64,000 nt of DNA from Pseudomonas sp. DC1.2 (GCF_034351645.1 NZ_CP133782.1:5362001-5426000), one strand, 5' to 3'. Counted from the first letter of the stretch, positions 46,379 to 55,374 are shown. Numbers and translations are program-made. Notes: a model not told the origin generated them from the letters alone.

Positions 46379-46523
46379 TATAATGCCGCGCCGTCGCTAT
46401 CGCGATCCGGCATTTAAGCTCCTCTTGTTATGAGGAATTGGCAGGACGCCATCGCCCTTGCCAATAGGTCCCAACAGCCCGACCCGCATGCGTGGCTGCT
46501 GACTCTCAGGGAAGAAGTACCCC
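46379..46523 (+). promoter_or_regulatory. Promoter and structured leader of the lipoprotein cluster
   Basis: A TATAAT box (46379-46384) is followed by potential hairpins: ATGCCG/CGGCAT (46383-46413), CCTC/GAGG (around 46421-46435) and ATTGGCA/TGCCAAT (46437-46465). CAGCC/GGCTG forms another close to the ribosome site AGGGAAG. It resembles no riboswitch that I recognise. Part of the first hairpin overlaps the -10 box, so the transcribed RNA may begin inside it. Confidence 0.45.
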
Positions 46524-47921
46524 ATGGCCTCCCGCGCCCTTACCTCGATCGCGCTCAGCGCTGTCACGTTGCTTTCCGGCTGTTCGGCGTTTCGTAACTA
46601 CGACTCCGAACTGGCACAAACCAATCAACAACTGGCCGCTGGCAACGTCGATGCGGCGTTGACCCTGCTGGAAAAAAACAACACGGGCGAAGACAAAGAC
46701 CTGCTCTATTACTTCGAGAAAGGTGAATTGCTGCGCGCCAAGGGCGACCTGTCCGGCAGCCAGAAGGCCTGGACCAGCGCCGATCAGGTGGTGGGGAAAT
46801 GGGAAGACTCGGTCAAGCTCGATACCGACAAGTACCTGGCGCAGTTCGGCAGCTTTCTGGTCAACGACAAGGTCCGTCGCTACGAAGGCTATGACTACGA
46901 AAAAGTCATGCTGACCACGCAGATGGCGCTCAACCTGCTGGCCGTGAATGACTTCGACGGCGCGCGCATGTCGATCAAGAAGACCCACGAACGTGAAGCC
47001 GTGATCGCCGACCTGCGCGACAAGGAATACCTCAAGAGCGAGCAGCAAGCCGAGAAAGAAGGGGTTAAAACTCAATACAAAGACCTTCAGGGCTACCCGG
47101 TCGCGAGCCTCAACGCGCCGGACGTGGTCAGCCTGAAGAACAGCTACCAAAGTGCGTTCAGCCACTACCTGTCCGGTTTCGTCTACGAAGCCTTGGGTGA
47201 AAAAGACCTGGCCGCACCGGGTTATCGCCAAGCCGCCGAGCTGCGTCCGAACACGCCACTGCTTGAGCAAGCGCTGGTGAACCTCGACAAGCCCGCCGCC
47301 AAGGACGATGACAGCGACATCCTGATCGTGGTGCAAAGCGGTTTGGCGCCGTCCAGGGACTCAATTCGCATCCCGCTGCCATTGCCGATCAGCAACCAGC
47401 TCGTGATCACGCCGCTGTCGTTCCCGATCATCAAAGCAGATACCTCCACCGCAGCCTTCGCCCAGATCGGTGTGGACGGCCAGCAACTGAACCTGACCTC
47501 ACTCAACAGCACCACTGCGATGTCGCGTCGCGCGCTGCGTGACGACATGCCGGGGATCATTCTGCGCACTACCGTGCGAGCGATCACCCGTAGCGTGGCA
47601 CAGAAGAAAATCAACGAAACCAACCCGCTGGCGGGTCTGGCGGTGGGCATCTCTTCAGCCGTCCTCGAAGGAGCGGATACCCGCACCTGGCGGACCCTGC
47701 CGGACATCACCCAGGTGGTGCGTCTGCGCTTGAAGAAAGGCGAGCACCAAGTCACCCTGCCAAGCGCCGTGGGCGGGTCGGTGGTCAAAGTGACGATCGA
47801 TCAGCGCTACCAGGTCATCAGCCTGCGCGCCGTGGGCAATCAGGTCTTCGCCAGCGGCATCGCCGCACACCTGATCCCAAGTACCAACCCGACCGCCGTC
47901 GCCAGCCTCAAACAACCTTAA
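46524..47921 (+). CDS. COG3014 family lipoprotein
   Basis: A 465-residue lipoprotein; the signal peptide ends LLSGC (Cys20). The N-terminal half has TPR-like helices (QQLAAGNVDAALTLLEKNN; YYFEKGELLRAKGDL). The C-terminal half carries conserved blocks ITRSVAQKKINETNPLAGL and TWRTLPDITQVVRLRLKKGE of the COG3014 family. It leads a four-gene cluster with a YcfL-like and two LpoB/CsgG-like proteins, all directed to the envelope. Function unknown; genomic linkage suggests a role in peptidoglycan or outer-membrane assembly. Confidence 0.85.
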   Translation: MASRALTSIALSAVTLLSGCSAFRNYDSELAQTNQQLAAGNVDAALTLLEKNNTGEDKDLLYYFEKGELLRAKGDLSGSQKAWTSADQVVGKWEDSVKLDTDKYLAQFGSFLVNDKVRRYEGYDYEKVMLTTQMALNLLAVNDFDGARMSIKKTHEREAVIADLRDKEYLKSEQQAEKEGVKTQYKDLQGYPVASLNAPDVVSLKNSYQSAFSHYLSGFVYEALGEKDLAAPGYRQAAELRPNTPLLEQALVNLDKPAAKDDDSDILIVVQSGLAPSRDSIRIPLPLPISNQLVITPLSFPIIKADTSTAAFAQIGVDGQQLNLTSLNSTTAMSRRALRDDMPGIILRTTVRAITRSVAQKKINETNPLAGLAVGISSAVLEGADTRTWRTLPDITQVVRLRLKKGEHQVTLPSAVGGSVVKVTIDQRYQVISLRAVGNQVFASGIAAHLIPSTNPTAVASLKQP

Positions 47922-47936
47922 GAACGGAGTCTTTGC

Positions 47937-48308
47937 ATGCGTTTCAAAATCATCGCCGTCGCCGCCCTCGCCTTACTGGCCGGTTGCGCCTCGCCACCGC
48001 CGCCGGAGCCAGGCAGCGCTGCCAGTAAAGTCGTGGCCATGGGCCCGCTGAAGAACATCGTGGTCGGCGCCATGCGCGTCGCCCGGGAAAACGGCTTCAT
48101 GACGGTCAACGTGCAGTTGAGCAACACCCTCAACAGCAACAAGACGTTCTACTACCGCTTCGCCTGGCTCGGCCAGGAAGGCTTCCCGATTGCTGAAGAA
48201 GAAACCTGGAAAAGCATGACGATGTATGGCGCGCAGACCAGCTTCATTCAAGCGATTGCGCCAACCGCCAAAGCCCTGGATTTCCGTCTCGAAATCAAGA
48301 CGCCTTAA
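47937..48308 (+). CDS. YcfL-like (DUF1425) lipoprotein
   Basis: A 123-residue lipoprotein with lipobox LLAGC (Cys17) and the DUF1425 body: VQLSNTLNSNKTFYYRFAWL and GFPIAEEETWKSMTMYGAQT, then FRLEIKTP at the end. YcfL is the neighbour of lpoB (ycfM) in E. coli, and the same order holds here. It lies 15 bases from the upstream gene and 39 bases from the next. Confidence 0.88.
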   Translation: MRFKIIAVAALALLAGCASPPPPEPGSAASKVVAMGPLKNIVVGAMRVARENGFMTVNVQLSNTLNSNKTFYYRFAWLGQEGFPIAEEETWKSMTMYGAQTSFIQAIAPTAKALDFRLEIKTP

Positions 48309-48347
48309 GTCCGACACCCTTTTCGTTCAGTTCTAGAGAGCATTCCC

Positions 48348-48935
48348 ATGTTTGCACGCTTTTCGTTCATCGCCGTTCTCGCCCTTCTGGCCAGCGGCTG
48401 CGCCAACACTTCCCCGACACTGGGCAGCAAAAACATCAGTTACGGCGATACCAAAGCTGTGGAAACCGTGACCAACGAGTTCGGTTCCACCGACCTGCAG
48501 ATGATCGCCGAGTCCATGACCCGCTCCCTGGCCCAGTCCGGCATTCTGCAGGGCCGCCCGGTGGTTCAGGTCTACGACGTGAAGAACAAGACCAGCGAGT
48601 ACATCGATACCCGTGAAATCACCACCAGCATCAAGACTCAGTTGATGAAGAGCGGCACCGCCCGCTTCGCCAGCGACAACACCGCCATGCAGAGCCAGGT
48701 CGACCAGCTCAAGCTGCAAAACCAGAGCGGCCTGTATAAAAAGAGCACCGTGGCCAAGACCGGCAACATGGTGGCCGCGCAATATCGTCTTGAAGGCTCG
48801 ATCAGCTCGATCGTCAAGCGCAGCAGCGACTACAAAGACGTCTTCTACAAATTCAGCCTGCAATTGATCGACGTTGAAAGCGGTCTGGCCGAGTGGATGG
48901 ACGAAAAAGAGATCCGCAAAACCACGGAGCGTTAA
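48348..48935 (+). CDS. lpoB: LpoB-family lipoprotein (penicillin-binding protein activator domain)
   Basis: A 195-residue lipoprotein (lipobox LLASGC). The domain SPTLGSKNISYGDTKAVETV, then TREITTSIKTQLMKSGTARF and VAAQYRLEGSISSIVKRSSD fit the LpoB/PF13036 fold. Enterobacterial LpoB activates PBP1b. Since PBP1b in P. aeruginosa is reported to use a different activator (LpoP), the domain name should not be taken as proof of that role. Short linker after the lipid anchor, unlike the long flexible region of E. coli LpoB. Confidence 0.82.
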   Translation: MFARFSFIAVLALLASGCANTSPTLGSKNISYGDTKAVETVTNEFGSTDLQMIAESMTRSLAQSGILQGRPVVQVYDVKNKTSEYIDTREITTSIKTQLMKSGTARFASDNTAMQSQVDQLKLQNQSGLYKKSTVAKTGNMVAAQYRLEGSISSIVKRSSDYKDVFYKFSLQLIDVESGLAEWMDEKEIRKTTER

Positions 48936-48938
48936 GCA

Positions 48939-49682
48939 ATGCGCACATGGATTGGCATGATGGCCCTCGCTTGCGCGTTCAGCGTGCAAGCAGCCCCGAA
49001 AGTGGCCGTAGCGGACCTGGCGTATCAGGAACGAGTGGAGCAGTACATCCACATCGTTTCGGCCAAGAGCAGCTACAACCAGAGTTACTACGGCGCCAGC
49101 GGTTCTTCGAGCTACAACGAAATCGAAGCGACCAGCAGCTACATCGAGCAAGGCGAACTGCGTAAATTCACCGGTGACATCAAGGGCGAGATTTTGCGTA
49201 CCGGCATGTTCCAGCTGATTCAAGGCACGCCGTACACCGCGTCGTCCAAAGGTGACATTTACGATGTCATCAAGCGAATCAAGGGTGGCAGCTTCAAGGG
49301 TGCGGACTATGTGCTGTTCGGCACCGTGTCGGACATCGATTTCACCCGCGACATGAACGAACTGGCCAACACCGACAGCTATTCGGCAGTGCTGGCATTG
49401 ACCCTGGTGGCGGATTTCAGCCTGATCAACACCAGAACCTTCGAAATCACTTCGGCGTTCACGGCGATGGGCGAAGGCCAGGACACCAAACTGGTGAATG
49501 GCCGGGACATCAAAATTTCGCTGAACCGCCCTCGGGTGGTGCGTGACGTGTCCAAGGCCTTGGGTGAGGACGTGGCCGCGCAATTGCGTCAACAGCTCGG
49601 TGGCGGCGGTTACGGGCAGCCGGTGCAAGCGCCGCTGCGCAACAACTTGCCACAGGATACGGCGCCGGTCATTTTGCGCTGA
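48939..49682 (+). CDS. Second LpoB/CsgG-like exported protein
   Basis: A 247-residue protein with a cleavable signal peptide (MRTWIGMMALACAFSVQA) and no good lipobox. The body PKVAVADLAYQERVEQYIHI, then GDIKGEILRTGMFQLIQGTP and KGADYVLFGTVSDIDFTRD matches the CsgG/LpoB nucleotide-fold-like pattern. Its C-terminus is a Gly/Gln-rich tail. It starts 3 bases after the lpoB stop and is surely co-translated. It is a periplasmic companion to LpoB; activity unknown. Confidence 0.75.
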   Translation: MRTWIGMMALACAFSVQAAPKVAVADLAYQERVEQYIHIVSAKSSYNQSYYGASGSSSYNEIEATSSYIEQGELRKFTGDIKGEILRTGMFQLIQGTPYTASSKGDIYDVIKRIKGGSFKGADYVLFGTVSDIDFTRDMNELANTDSYSAVLALTLVADFSLINTRTFEITSAFTAMGEGQDTKLVNGRDIKISLNRPRVVRDVSKALGEDVAAQLRQQLGGGGYGQPVQAPLRNNLPQDTAPVILR

Positions 49683-49716
49683 GTAGGCTCTGATCGCGCC
49701 CATCCGTGGGAACGAT

Positions 49717-49744
49717 AAGGCGACCTGAAGAGGTCGCCTTTTTT
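49717..49744 (+). terminator. Terminator of the lipoprotein cluster
   Basis: AAGGCGACCT (49717-49726) and AGGTCGCCTT (49731-49740) form a perfect 10-base stem with loop GAAG and a six-T tail. Confidence 0.9.
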
Positions 49745-49756
49745 ATGCCCGAGGAT

Positions 49757-50389
49757 TTACATCACCGCTTTGCGAAGCGTCGCCATGAACGCCGCCGCAC
49801 CGATGAACAATCCGGCAAACGTGCGGTTCATGCGTTTTTGCTGCTTGGGCGTGCGTAACAGCCGTAGCACTTTGGACGCTAGCCCGGTGTAACCGGCCAT
49901 GACGATCAGATCAACACAGATCATCGTTGCACCGAGAATCAGGTACTGAGCCACCAGCGGTGCATGGGGATCGATGAACTGCGGCAACACTGCCAGCATG
50001 AACACCAACGCCTTGGGATTGCTGATGTTCACCAAAAACCCTCGAAACACCAGAGCCAGCGGCTTGCCGATCTGTCGCACGGCCGCGTTGTCGCTCATGT
50101 CGGTAGGCAGCGCACGCCATTGTTTGACCGCGAGGTAGACCAGATAGGCCACACCAAACCATTTGATCGCGTAAAAAGCCGTGGCCGACGCGGTAAGGAT
50201 CGCACCGACACCCGCGGCAACGATCGCAATCTGCAACGCCAGGCCCAGTTGCAGCCCGAGCGCGTTCCAGTATCCACGCCAAAAACCGTAGCGCAGGCCA
50301 CTGGACATCGACGCAATGGCGCCGGCACCGGGGGAAAGGCTGATCACCCAGCAGGCAGCAAAAAACGCCAGCCATGTTTCAAGCACCAT
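49757..50389 (-). CDS. LysE/RhtB family amino-acid exporter
   Basis: A 210-residue inner-membrane translocator with six helices. SPGAGAIASMSSGLRYGFWR near the N-terminus is the family signature, followed by the hydrophobic GLQLGLALQIAIVAAG and FLVNISNPKALVFMLAVLPQ. It exports amino acids or related compounds; substrate unknown. Convergent with the lipoprotein cluster. Confidence 0.92.
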   Translation of the reverse strand: MVLETWLAFFAACWVISLSPGAGAIASMSSGLRYGFWRGYWNALGLQLGLALQIAIVAAGVGAILTASATAFYAIKWFGVAYLVYLAVKQWRALPTDMSDNAAVRQIGKPLALVFRGFLVNISNPKALVFMLAVLPQFIDPHAPLVAQYLILGATMICVDLIVMAGYTGLASKVLRLLRTPKQQKRMNRTFAGLFIGAAAFMATLRKAVM

Positions 50390-50504
50390 CGCACACCTCG
50401 ACTCAGACTCGTGACAGGCGTCTAAGCTAATGCGGCTTTGGTGTAATGACTACCGATTTTTGTAGGACAGCGCGACCGCCACCTTGTGTTTGCGGGCGCA
50501 AGGC

Positions 50505-51086
50505 CTACTTTTCGAAACCACCCGAGGGAAACACATCACTCCCGCGCCAGCGGCGGACCGAGCGCTGGAAGAACAGGCTGTTGGGCACTTGCACCATAGC
50601 GCTGCCGGTGCCGAGTGCTTCGGCTTCGATCAAAGTCGTGAACAGCAGATTGATTGCCACCACTCGGCCTTTGACGCCAGGCTTGTCGAGGGTATCGACC
50701 AGTTCGACGACATCACCGATGCGGAACGGGCCGACGGTGAAGATCAGGATCGCGCACAGCAAATTGGAGAGCACGCTCCACATGGCGAAGAACGCGACGG
50801 CGGCAACCGCGACGAACCCGGATAACGCGGTCCAGAGCACTGTGGCCGACACGCCGAGACGCTCCAGCACGAAAATCAGTGCGCTGCCCATGATCAGCCA
50901 ACGCAAACCGCCGCGCAGCGGCATTAGCAATTGCGGCGGAAACGGGTAGCGCTCACCCAGACGGGTCAGGCCCTTGGCAACGAAACGCTGGGCAACATAA
51001 CCGGCCAACAGGATCAGCAGGATTTGCACGCCGAGCCAGATCGGCTCGACCCACATCGCTGGCAGCGGCAGCTTGAAGGCGTCCAT
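50505..51086 (-). CDS. Small mechanosensitive ion channel (MscS) family protein
   Basis: A 193-residue short MscS-type protein. Hydrophobic helices cover the first half (WLGVQILLILLAGYVAQRFV; LRWLIMGSALIFVLERLGV). The pore helix region VAVAAVAFFAMWSVLSNLLC precedes the beta domain with PFRIGDVVELVDTLDKPG and TTLIEAEALGTGSAMVQVPN. ATG 51086 overlaps the ABC-F stop (TGATG), so it is co-translated with it. Osmotic relief is the family function. Confidence 0.88.
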   Translation of the reverse strand: MDAFKLPLPAMWVEPIWLGVQILLILLAGYVAQRFVAKGLTRLGERYPFPPQLLMPLRGGLRWLIMGSALIFVLERLGVSATVLWTALSGFVAVAAVAFFAMWSVLSNLLCAILIFTVGPFRIGDVVELVDTLDKPGVKGRVVAINLLFTTLIEAEALGTGSAMVQVPNSLFFQRSVRRWRGSDVFPSGGFEK

Positions 51087-52996
51087 CAAGACAGCGCCTC
51101 CAGCTCCGCTTGCATGCTTTCGAGCAATTCCAGCGCTTCCATCCAGGCTTCTTCCAACTCGGCTTCACGCACCTTCAGCTTGGCCTGCTCGGCCAGCGCA
51201 TCACGCAGATCGTTCTTGCGCGCCGGCTCGTAGATTTCACTGTCGCCGAGGCTGGCATCGATTTTCGCCAGTTTCTCGTGCAGCTTACCCAGCTCGGCTT
51301 CGAGCTTGTCGGCCTCGCGCTTGTGCGGTGCCAGTTGCTGACGCAACGCGGCCGCAGCCTGACGCTGAGCTTTCTTGTCAGTCTTGTCCGGGTTTGCCGG
51401 GTTGTTGCTGACCGGCGCGTTGCGCTGACGGTAGTCCACCAGCCAGCGGGTGTAGTCTTCAAGATCGCCGTCGAACTCTTCGACCTTGCCGTCCGCCACT
51501 AGATAGAAGTTATCCGTGGTGCTTTTGAGCAAATGACGATCGTGGGAGACCACCAGTACCGCGCCGCTGAATTCCTGCAAGGCCATGGTCAGTGCCAAGC
51601 GCATTTCCAGGTCCAGATGGTTGGTCGGTTCGTCAAGCAGCAACAGGTTCGGCCGCCCCCAAGCGATCAACGCCAGTGCCAGTCGGGCCTTCTCGCCACC
51701 GGAGAAATTCAGCACCGGTTCATCGATGCGCGCACCACGGAAGTCAAAGCCACCGAGAAAATCACGCAAGGTCTGTTCACGCTCACCCGGCGCCAGGCGC
51801 TGCATGTGCAGTAGCGGACTGGCCTTGGAGTCGAGAGAGTCCAATTGATGCTGGGCAAAATAACCGACCACGGTGTTCTCGCCACGGGTCAGTCGGCCAG
51901 ACAACGGCTCGAGTTCACCGGCGAGGTTTTTGATCAGGGTCGATTTACCAGCACCGTTGGGGCCGAGTAAACCGATCCGTGCGCCGGGGGTCAGTTGCAA
52001 CTTGACCTTCTCGAGCACCGCGCGCTCGCCGTAACCCAGCCGGGCGTCGGAGATGTCGATCAACGGGCTGGATATTTTCACCGACTCACGGAAGACGAAA
52101 TCAAACGGCGAATCGACGTGGGCAGCTGACAGCTCTTCCATCCGCTCCAGCGCCTTGATCCGGCTCTGGGCCTGACGGGCTTTGGTGGCCTGGGCCTTGA
52201 AGCGCGCGATGTAGCTTTCCATGTGCGCACGTTGCACCTGCTGCTTCTCGTAGGCCTGTTGCTGCTGGGCCAGACGTTCGGCTCGGGCGCGCTCGAAAGC
52301 GCTATAACCACCGCGATACAGGGTGATTTTGCGCTGATCGACGTGGGCCACATGATCGACCACGGCATCGAGGAAATCCCGGTCGTGGGAAATCAGCATC
52401 AAGGTGCCGGGGTAGTTTTTTAGCCACTCTTCGAGCCAGATGATGGCGTCGAGGTCCAAGTGGTTGGTCGGTTCGTCAAGCAGCAGCAAGTCCGAGGGGC
52501 ACATCAAAGCCTGCGCCAGGTTCAGACGCATCCGCCAGCCACCAGAGAAATCTCCTACCGGACGATCCATCTGATCATTGGTGAAGCCAAGACCGGCGAG
52601 CAGCTTGCGCGCCCGGGCATCGGCGGTGTAACCGTCGGCGCTATCGAGTTCTGAGTGCAGGCGGGCCTGAGCAGCACCGTCATGCGCCGCTTCGGCTGCG
52701 GCGAGGTTGCGTTGCACCTCGCGCAGGCGCAGGTCACCATCGAGCACGTAGTCAACCGCCACGCGATCGAGGGTGTCGATCTCTTGACGCATGTGGGCGA
52801 TGCGCCAGTCAGCCGGCAGGAAGCAGTCACCCGAGTCGGGGTGCAGATCACCCAGAAGCAAGGCGAACAGGCTCGATTTGCCGGCGCCGTTGGCACCGAT
52901 GAGGCCGGCTTTGTGGCCGGCGTGCAGGGTCAGCTCGGCGTCTTCTAGCAGACGTTGCGGGCCACGCTGTAAAGTCAGGTTCTGAAGTCGAATCAT
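51086..52996 (-). CDS. ABC-F family ATPase (YheS-like)
   Basis: A 636-residue soluble protein with two ABC domains and no membrane helices. Domain 1 has GANGAGKSSLFALL and FSGGWRMRLNLAQAL with LLLLDEPTNHLDLDAI; domain 2 has GPNGAGKSTLIKNLA and FSGGEKARLALALI with LLLLDEPTNHLDLEM. The interdomain linker is long and charged, and the C-terminal about 90 residues are a coiled coil. Length equals E. coli YheS. ABC-F proteins act on the ribosome E-site. The ATG at 52996 is used rather than a longer TTG start. Confidence 0.93.
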   Translation of the reverse strand: MIRLQNLTLQRGPQRLLEDAELTLHAGHKAGLIGANGAGKSSLFALLLGDLHPDSGDCFLPADWRIAHMRQEIDTLDRVAVDYVLDGDLRLREVQRNLAAAEAAHDGAAQARLHSELDSADGYTADARARKLLAGLGFTNDQMDRPVGDFSGGWRMRLNLAQALMCPSDLLLLDEPTNHLDLDAIIWLEEWLKNYPGTLMLISHDRDFLDAVVDHVAHVDQRKITLYRGGYSAFERARAERLAQQQQAYEKQQVQRAHMESYIARFKAQATKARQAQSRIKALERMEELSAAHVDSPFDFVFRESVKISSPLIDISDARLGYGERAVLEKVKLQLTPGARIGLLGPNGAGKSTLIKNLAGELEPLSGRLTRGENTVVGYFAQHQLDSLDSKASPLLHMQRLAPGEREQTLRDFLGGFDFRGARIDEPVLNFSGGEKARLALALIAWGRPNLLLLDEPTNHLDLEMRLALTMALQEFSGAVLVVSHDRHLLKSTTDNFYLVADGKVEEFDGDLEDYTRWLVDYRQRNAPVSNNPANPDKTDKKAQRQAAAALRQQLAPHKREADKLEAELGKLHEKLAKIDASLGDSEIYEPARKNDLRDALAEQAKLKVREAELEEAWMEALELLESMQAELEALS

Positions 52997-53046
52997 AATG
53001 GCGGCGGAGTCTACCAGCTTCGCTCGCAACTGGCGCGAGTAGCACT

Positions 53047-53511
53047 ATGTCCTCTGACCTGTGGAGCTTTTCCCTCAACGTTTATGCAAGCCCCGGCACG
53101 GAGCAAGCGTGCCTGCAATTGCAATCGGCGGGGGCGAATGTGTGTTTGTTGCTGTGTGGGCTGTGGCTGGAACAACGAGGCGTGGCGTGCAACGAACAGC
53201 GATTGCAGGCGCTTTTTCAAGTGGCCGGGCCGTGGGAGGTGAATGTCGTGCATCCTCTCCGGACCTTGCGCACACAATGGAAAGCCGCAGCCGCTGACGA
53301 CGTCGAACTCAATACGTTACGCGAACAAATCAAGGCACTGGAGCTGGAAGCCGAACGGCACCTGCTGTTGCAACTGGAGCGCGCGGCGCAGAGTTGGCCG
53401 CAAGATGAGGTGACCGATCCATCGGCCTGGCTGGAAGGTATGGCGGCAGGCGCCGCCAACCTGAACCACGACGCGCTGCATCAGCTGCGCGTCGCAGTTA
53501 CCGGCACTTAA
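53047..53511 (+). CDS. TIGR02444 family protein
   Basis: A 154-residue, mostly helical soluble protein beginning LWSFSLNVYASPGTEQACLQ, with ANVCLLLCGLWLEQRG, the TIGR02444 signature. Function is unknown. It is divergent from the ABC-F gene by about 50 bases, and its stop overlaps the converging algP by 4 bases. The order between the ABC-F gene and algP is conserved in Pseudomonas. Confidence 0.85.
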   Translation: MSSDLWSFSLNVYASPGTEQACLQLQSAGANVCLLLCGLWLEQRGVACNEQRLQALFQVAGPWEVNVVHPLRTLRTQWKAAAADDVELNTLREQIKALELEAERHLLLQLERAAQSWPQDEVTDPSAWLEGMAAGAANLNHDALHQLRVAVTGT

Positions 53512-54503
53512 GAAGCGCTGGTTGGGGAGGTTGCCGTGTTCGAAGCAGCGGCAGGAGTAGGCGCAGAAGCCGCTGTCGAGTGAGCAGTGCCTGCGGCTGG
53601 AGCCGCAGCGGCTGGCTTGGCGACGGCGGCGGTAGCCGGTTTGGCGGCAGCCGGCTTTTTCACCGCGGGTTTGGCAGCGGCTTTAACCGCCGGCTTCGCA
53701 GCGACGAGCTTGGCGGCGGGTTTGGCCGCTACTTTAGCCGCAGGTTTAGTCACGGGTTTAGCGGCAGGTTTGGCCGCGATCGGTTTGACGGCCGGCTTCG
53801 CAACTGGCTTCGCTGCTGCTGTTTTGGCGGCAGGCTTTGCAGCCGATTTTGCAGCGGGTTTGGCCGCTACTTTAGCCGCAGGTTTAGCGGCAGGCGCTTT
53901 TGCAGCAGCAGGCTTGGCGGCCGTTGCGGGCTTGGCAGCAGTGCTTTTAGCCGCTGGTTTCGCAGCGCTGGCAGCGACTGGTTTTTTGGCGGCAGGCTTG
54001 GCGGCGGCTTTGACCGGAGCCTTGGCGGCAGGTTTGGCCGGTGCTTTTGCAGCAGCCGGTTTGGCAGCCGCTTTCTTGGCGGGGGCGGCAGCAGGCTTGG
54101 TCGAACGCAGCGACAACGCCTTGCCGACAGCCTCTTGTACGCGACCGACGCCTTGGGCCAGTTTCAAGCTTTCTTGAGCATCGCGTTTGAGTTGCAGAAT
54201 GTAGCCGCGAGTCTCGGACTGACGATCCTTGAGGGCATCGAGCAGGTCTTCAAGTTCCTTCACCGCGTCCTTCGCCTTGGTCTGCGCCTTGGCTTTACCG
54301 GCCGCCGCAGCGTCCTGCAATTTGGTACGGGATTTGTGCAATTTTTCCTGTGCTTTTCCGCGCTGCTTTTCCAGTTTGGCGAGCAGTTTTTCAGCATCAG
54401 CCAAGGCTTGGGAACAAGCGTTTTCCAAATGTTCGAGCAGGCTGCCCGAAAGCTGTTGGAGTAAGTGCAACGGAGTATTTACAGGCTTCTTGGTGGCCGA
54501 CAT
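53508..54503 (-). CDS. algP: AlgP (AlgR3), histone H1-like regulator
   Basis: A 331-residue protein. The N-terminal helical part (about 1-125) has a Lys-rich coiled coil (KLEKQRGKAQEKLHKSRTKL; DLLDALKDRQSETRGYILQL). From about residue 135 onwards it is almost entirely Lys, Pro and Ala in KPAA-like repeats, resembling histone H1 tails. In P. aeruginosa AlgP binds DNA and influences alginate gene expression. The repeat tract is prone to slippage, so length varies among strains. Tail overlaps TIGR02444 gene. Confidence 0.93.
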   Translation of the reverse strand: MSATKKPVNTPLHLLQQLSGSLLEHLENACSQALADAEKLLAKLEKQRGKAQEKLHKSRTKLQDAAAAGKAKAQTKAKDAVKELEDLLDALKDRQSETRGYILQLKRDAQESLKLAQGVGRVQEAVGKALSLRSTKPAAAPAKKAAAKPAAAKAPAKPAAKAPVKAAAKPAAKKPVAASAAKPAAKSTAAKPATAAKPAAAKAPAAKPAAKVAAKPAAKSAAKPAAKTAAAKPVAKPAVKPIAAKPAAKPVTKPAAKVAAKPAAKLVAAKPAVKAAAKPAVKKPAAAKPATAAVAKPAAAAPAAGTAHSTAASAPTPAAASNTATSPTSAS

Positions 54504-54695
54504 GGTTTACCTCCTGGCTGACGTGGGTGCGGCTCATACTAGACCTCTGCTGCTACCGCCGCTAGGTGATGTTGACAGTATCCAAAGCGTTGCGTTGCAA
54601 CGGATTGAAAATGTTCTGCCTACGCGCAAAACCAGTTCACCGTTCAACGCATTCACACTGGCATAATCGGCCGCATCTGAGGTCGGAGAGTGCCC

Positions 54696-55361
54696 ATGTC
54701 GCGTTACCTTTTTTTATCGCTGTGCATGGTTTTTTCCATGCTACAGGCTGCGGAAAAAACCACTGAAAATGATGCTCACGATCTCGCCTACAGCCTGGGC
54801 GCAAGCTTGGGCGAACGCCTGCGCCAAGAGGTTCCCGACTTGCAACTCCAGGCGTTGGTCGAGGGCTTGCAGCAAGCCTATCAAGGCAAACCTCTGGCGC
54901 TGAAGGACGAGCAGATCGAGCAGATTTTGGCGGAGCACGAAGCTCAGGTTGCCGAGCAACCGGCGGTGCCGCAAAGTGAAGTGGCCATGGCCAAAGAGCA
55001 GCGATTTCTCACTGAAGAAAAAGCCAAACCTGGCGTTCGCGAACTGGACGACGGAATATTGCTGACGGAACTGTTGCCAGGCACCGGCGCCAAGGCTGGC
55101 CCGAACGGCAAGGTTCAGGTGCTGTATATCGGTCGCTTGCCAGATGGCACGGTGTTCGATCAAAACAGCCAACCGCAATGGTTTAGTCTCGACAGCGTGA
55201 TCGCTGGCTGGCGCACTGCGCTGCAAAACATGCCGGTGGGTGCAAAATGGCGCTTGGTGATTCCATCGGCCCAAGCCTATGGCGCAGATGGCGCTGGCGA
55301 CTTGATCGCACCCTTCACGCCGCTGGTCTTCGAAGTCCAATTGCGCGGCGCCACCAGCTGA
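54696..55361 (+). CDS. Exported FKBP-type peptidyl-prolyl isomerase
   Basis: A 221-residue periplasmic isomerase. Signal peptide (MSRYLFLSLCMVFSMLQA), an N-terminal dimerisation part (AYSLGASLGERLRQEVPDLQ, as in FkpA/Mip proteins) and a C-terminal FKBP domain with VLYIGRLPDGTVFDQNSQ, VIAGWRTALQNMPVGAKWRL and IPSAQAYGADG. ATG 54696 is used; a GTG at 54690 is less likely. Promotes folding of envelope proteins. Placed between algP and algQ as in other Pseudomonas. Confidence 0.92.
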   Translation: MSRYLFLSLCMVFSMLQAAEKTTENDAHDLAYSLGASLGERLRQEVPDLQLQALVEGLQQAYQGKPLALKDEQIEQILAEHEAQVAEQPAVPQSEVAMAKEQRFLTEEKAKPGVRELDDGILLTELLPGTGAKAGPNGKVQVLYIGRLPDGTVFDQNSQPQWFSLDSVIAGWRTALQNMPVGAKWRLVIPSAQAYGADGAGDLIAPFTPLVFEVQLRGATS

Positions 55362-55374
55362 AAGACCAGAAACG

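Noticed and set aside
53580..54464. Gly/Arg/Phe-rich frame antisense to algP
   Set aside because: The repeat-like translation arises from the KPAA codons of algP read in reverse; no independent start site or homologue.
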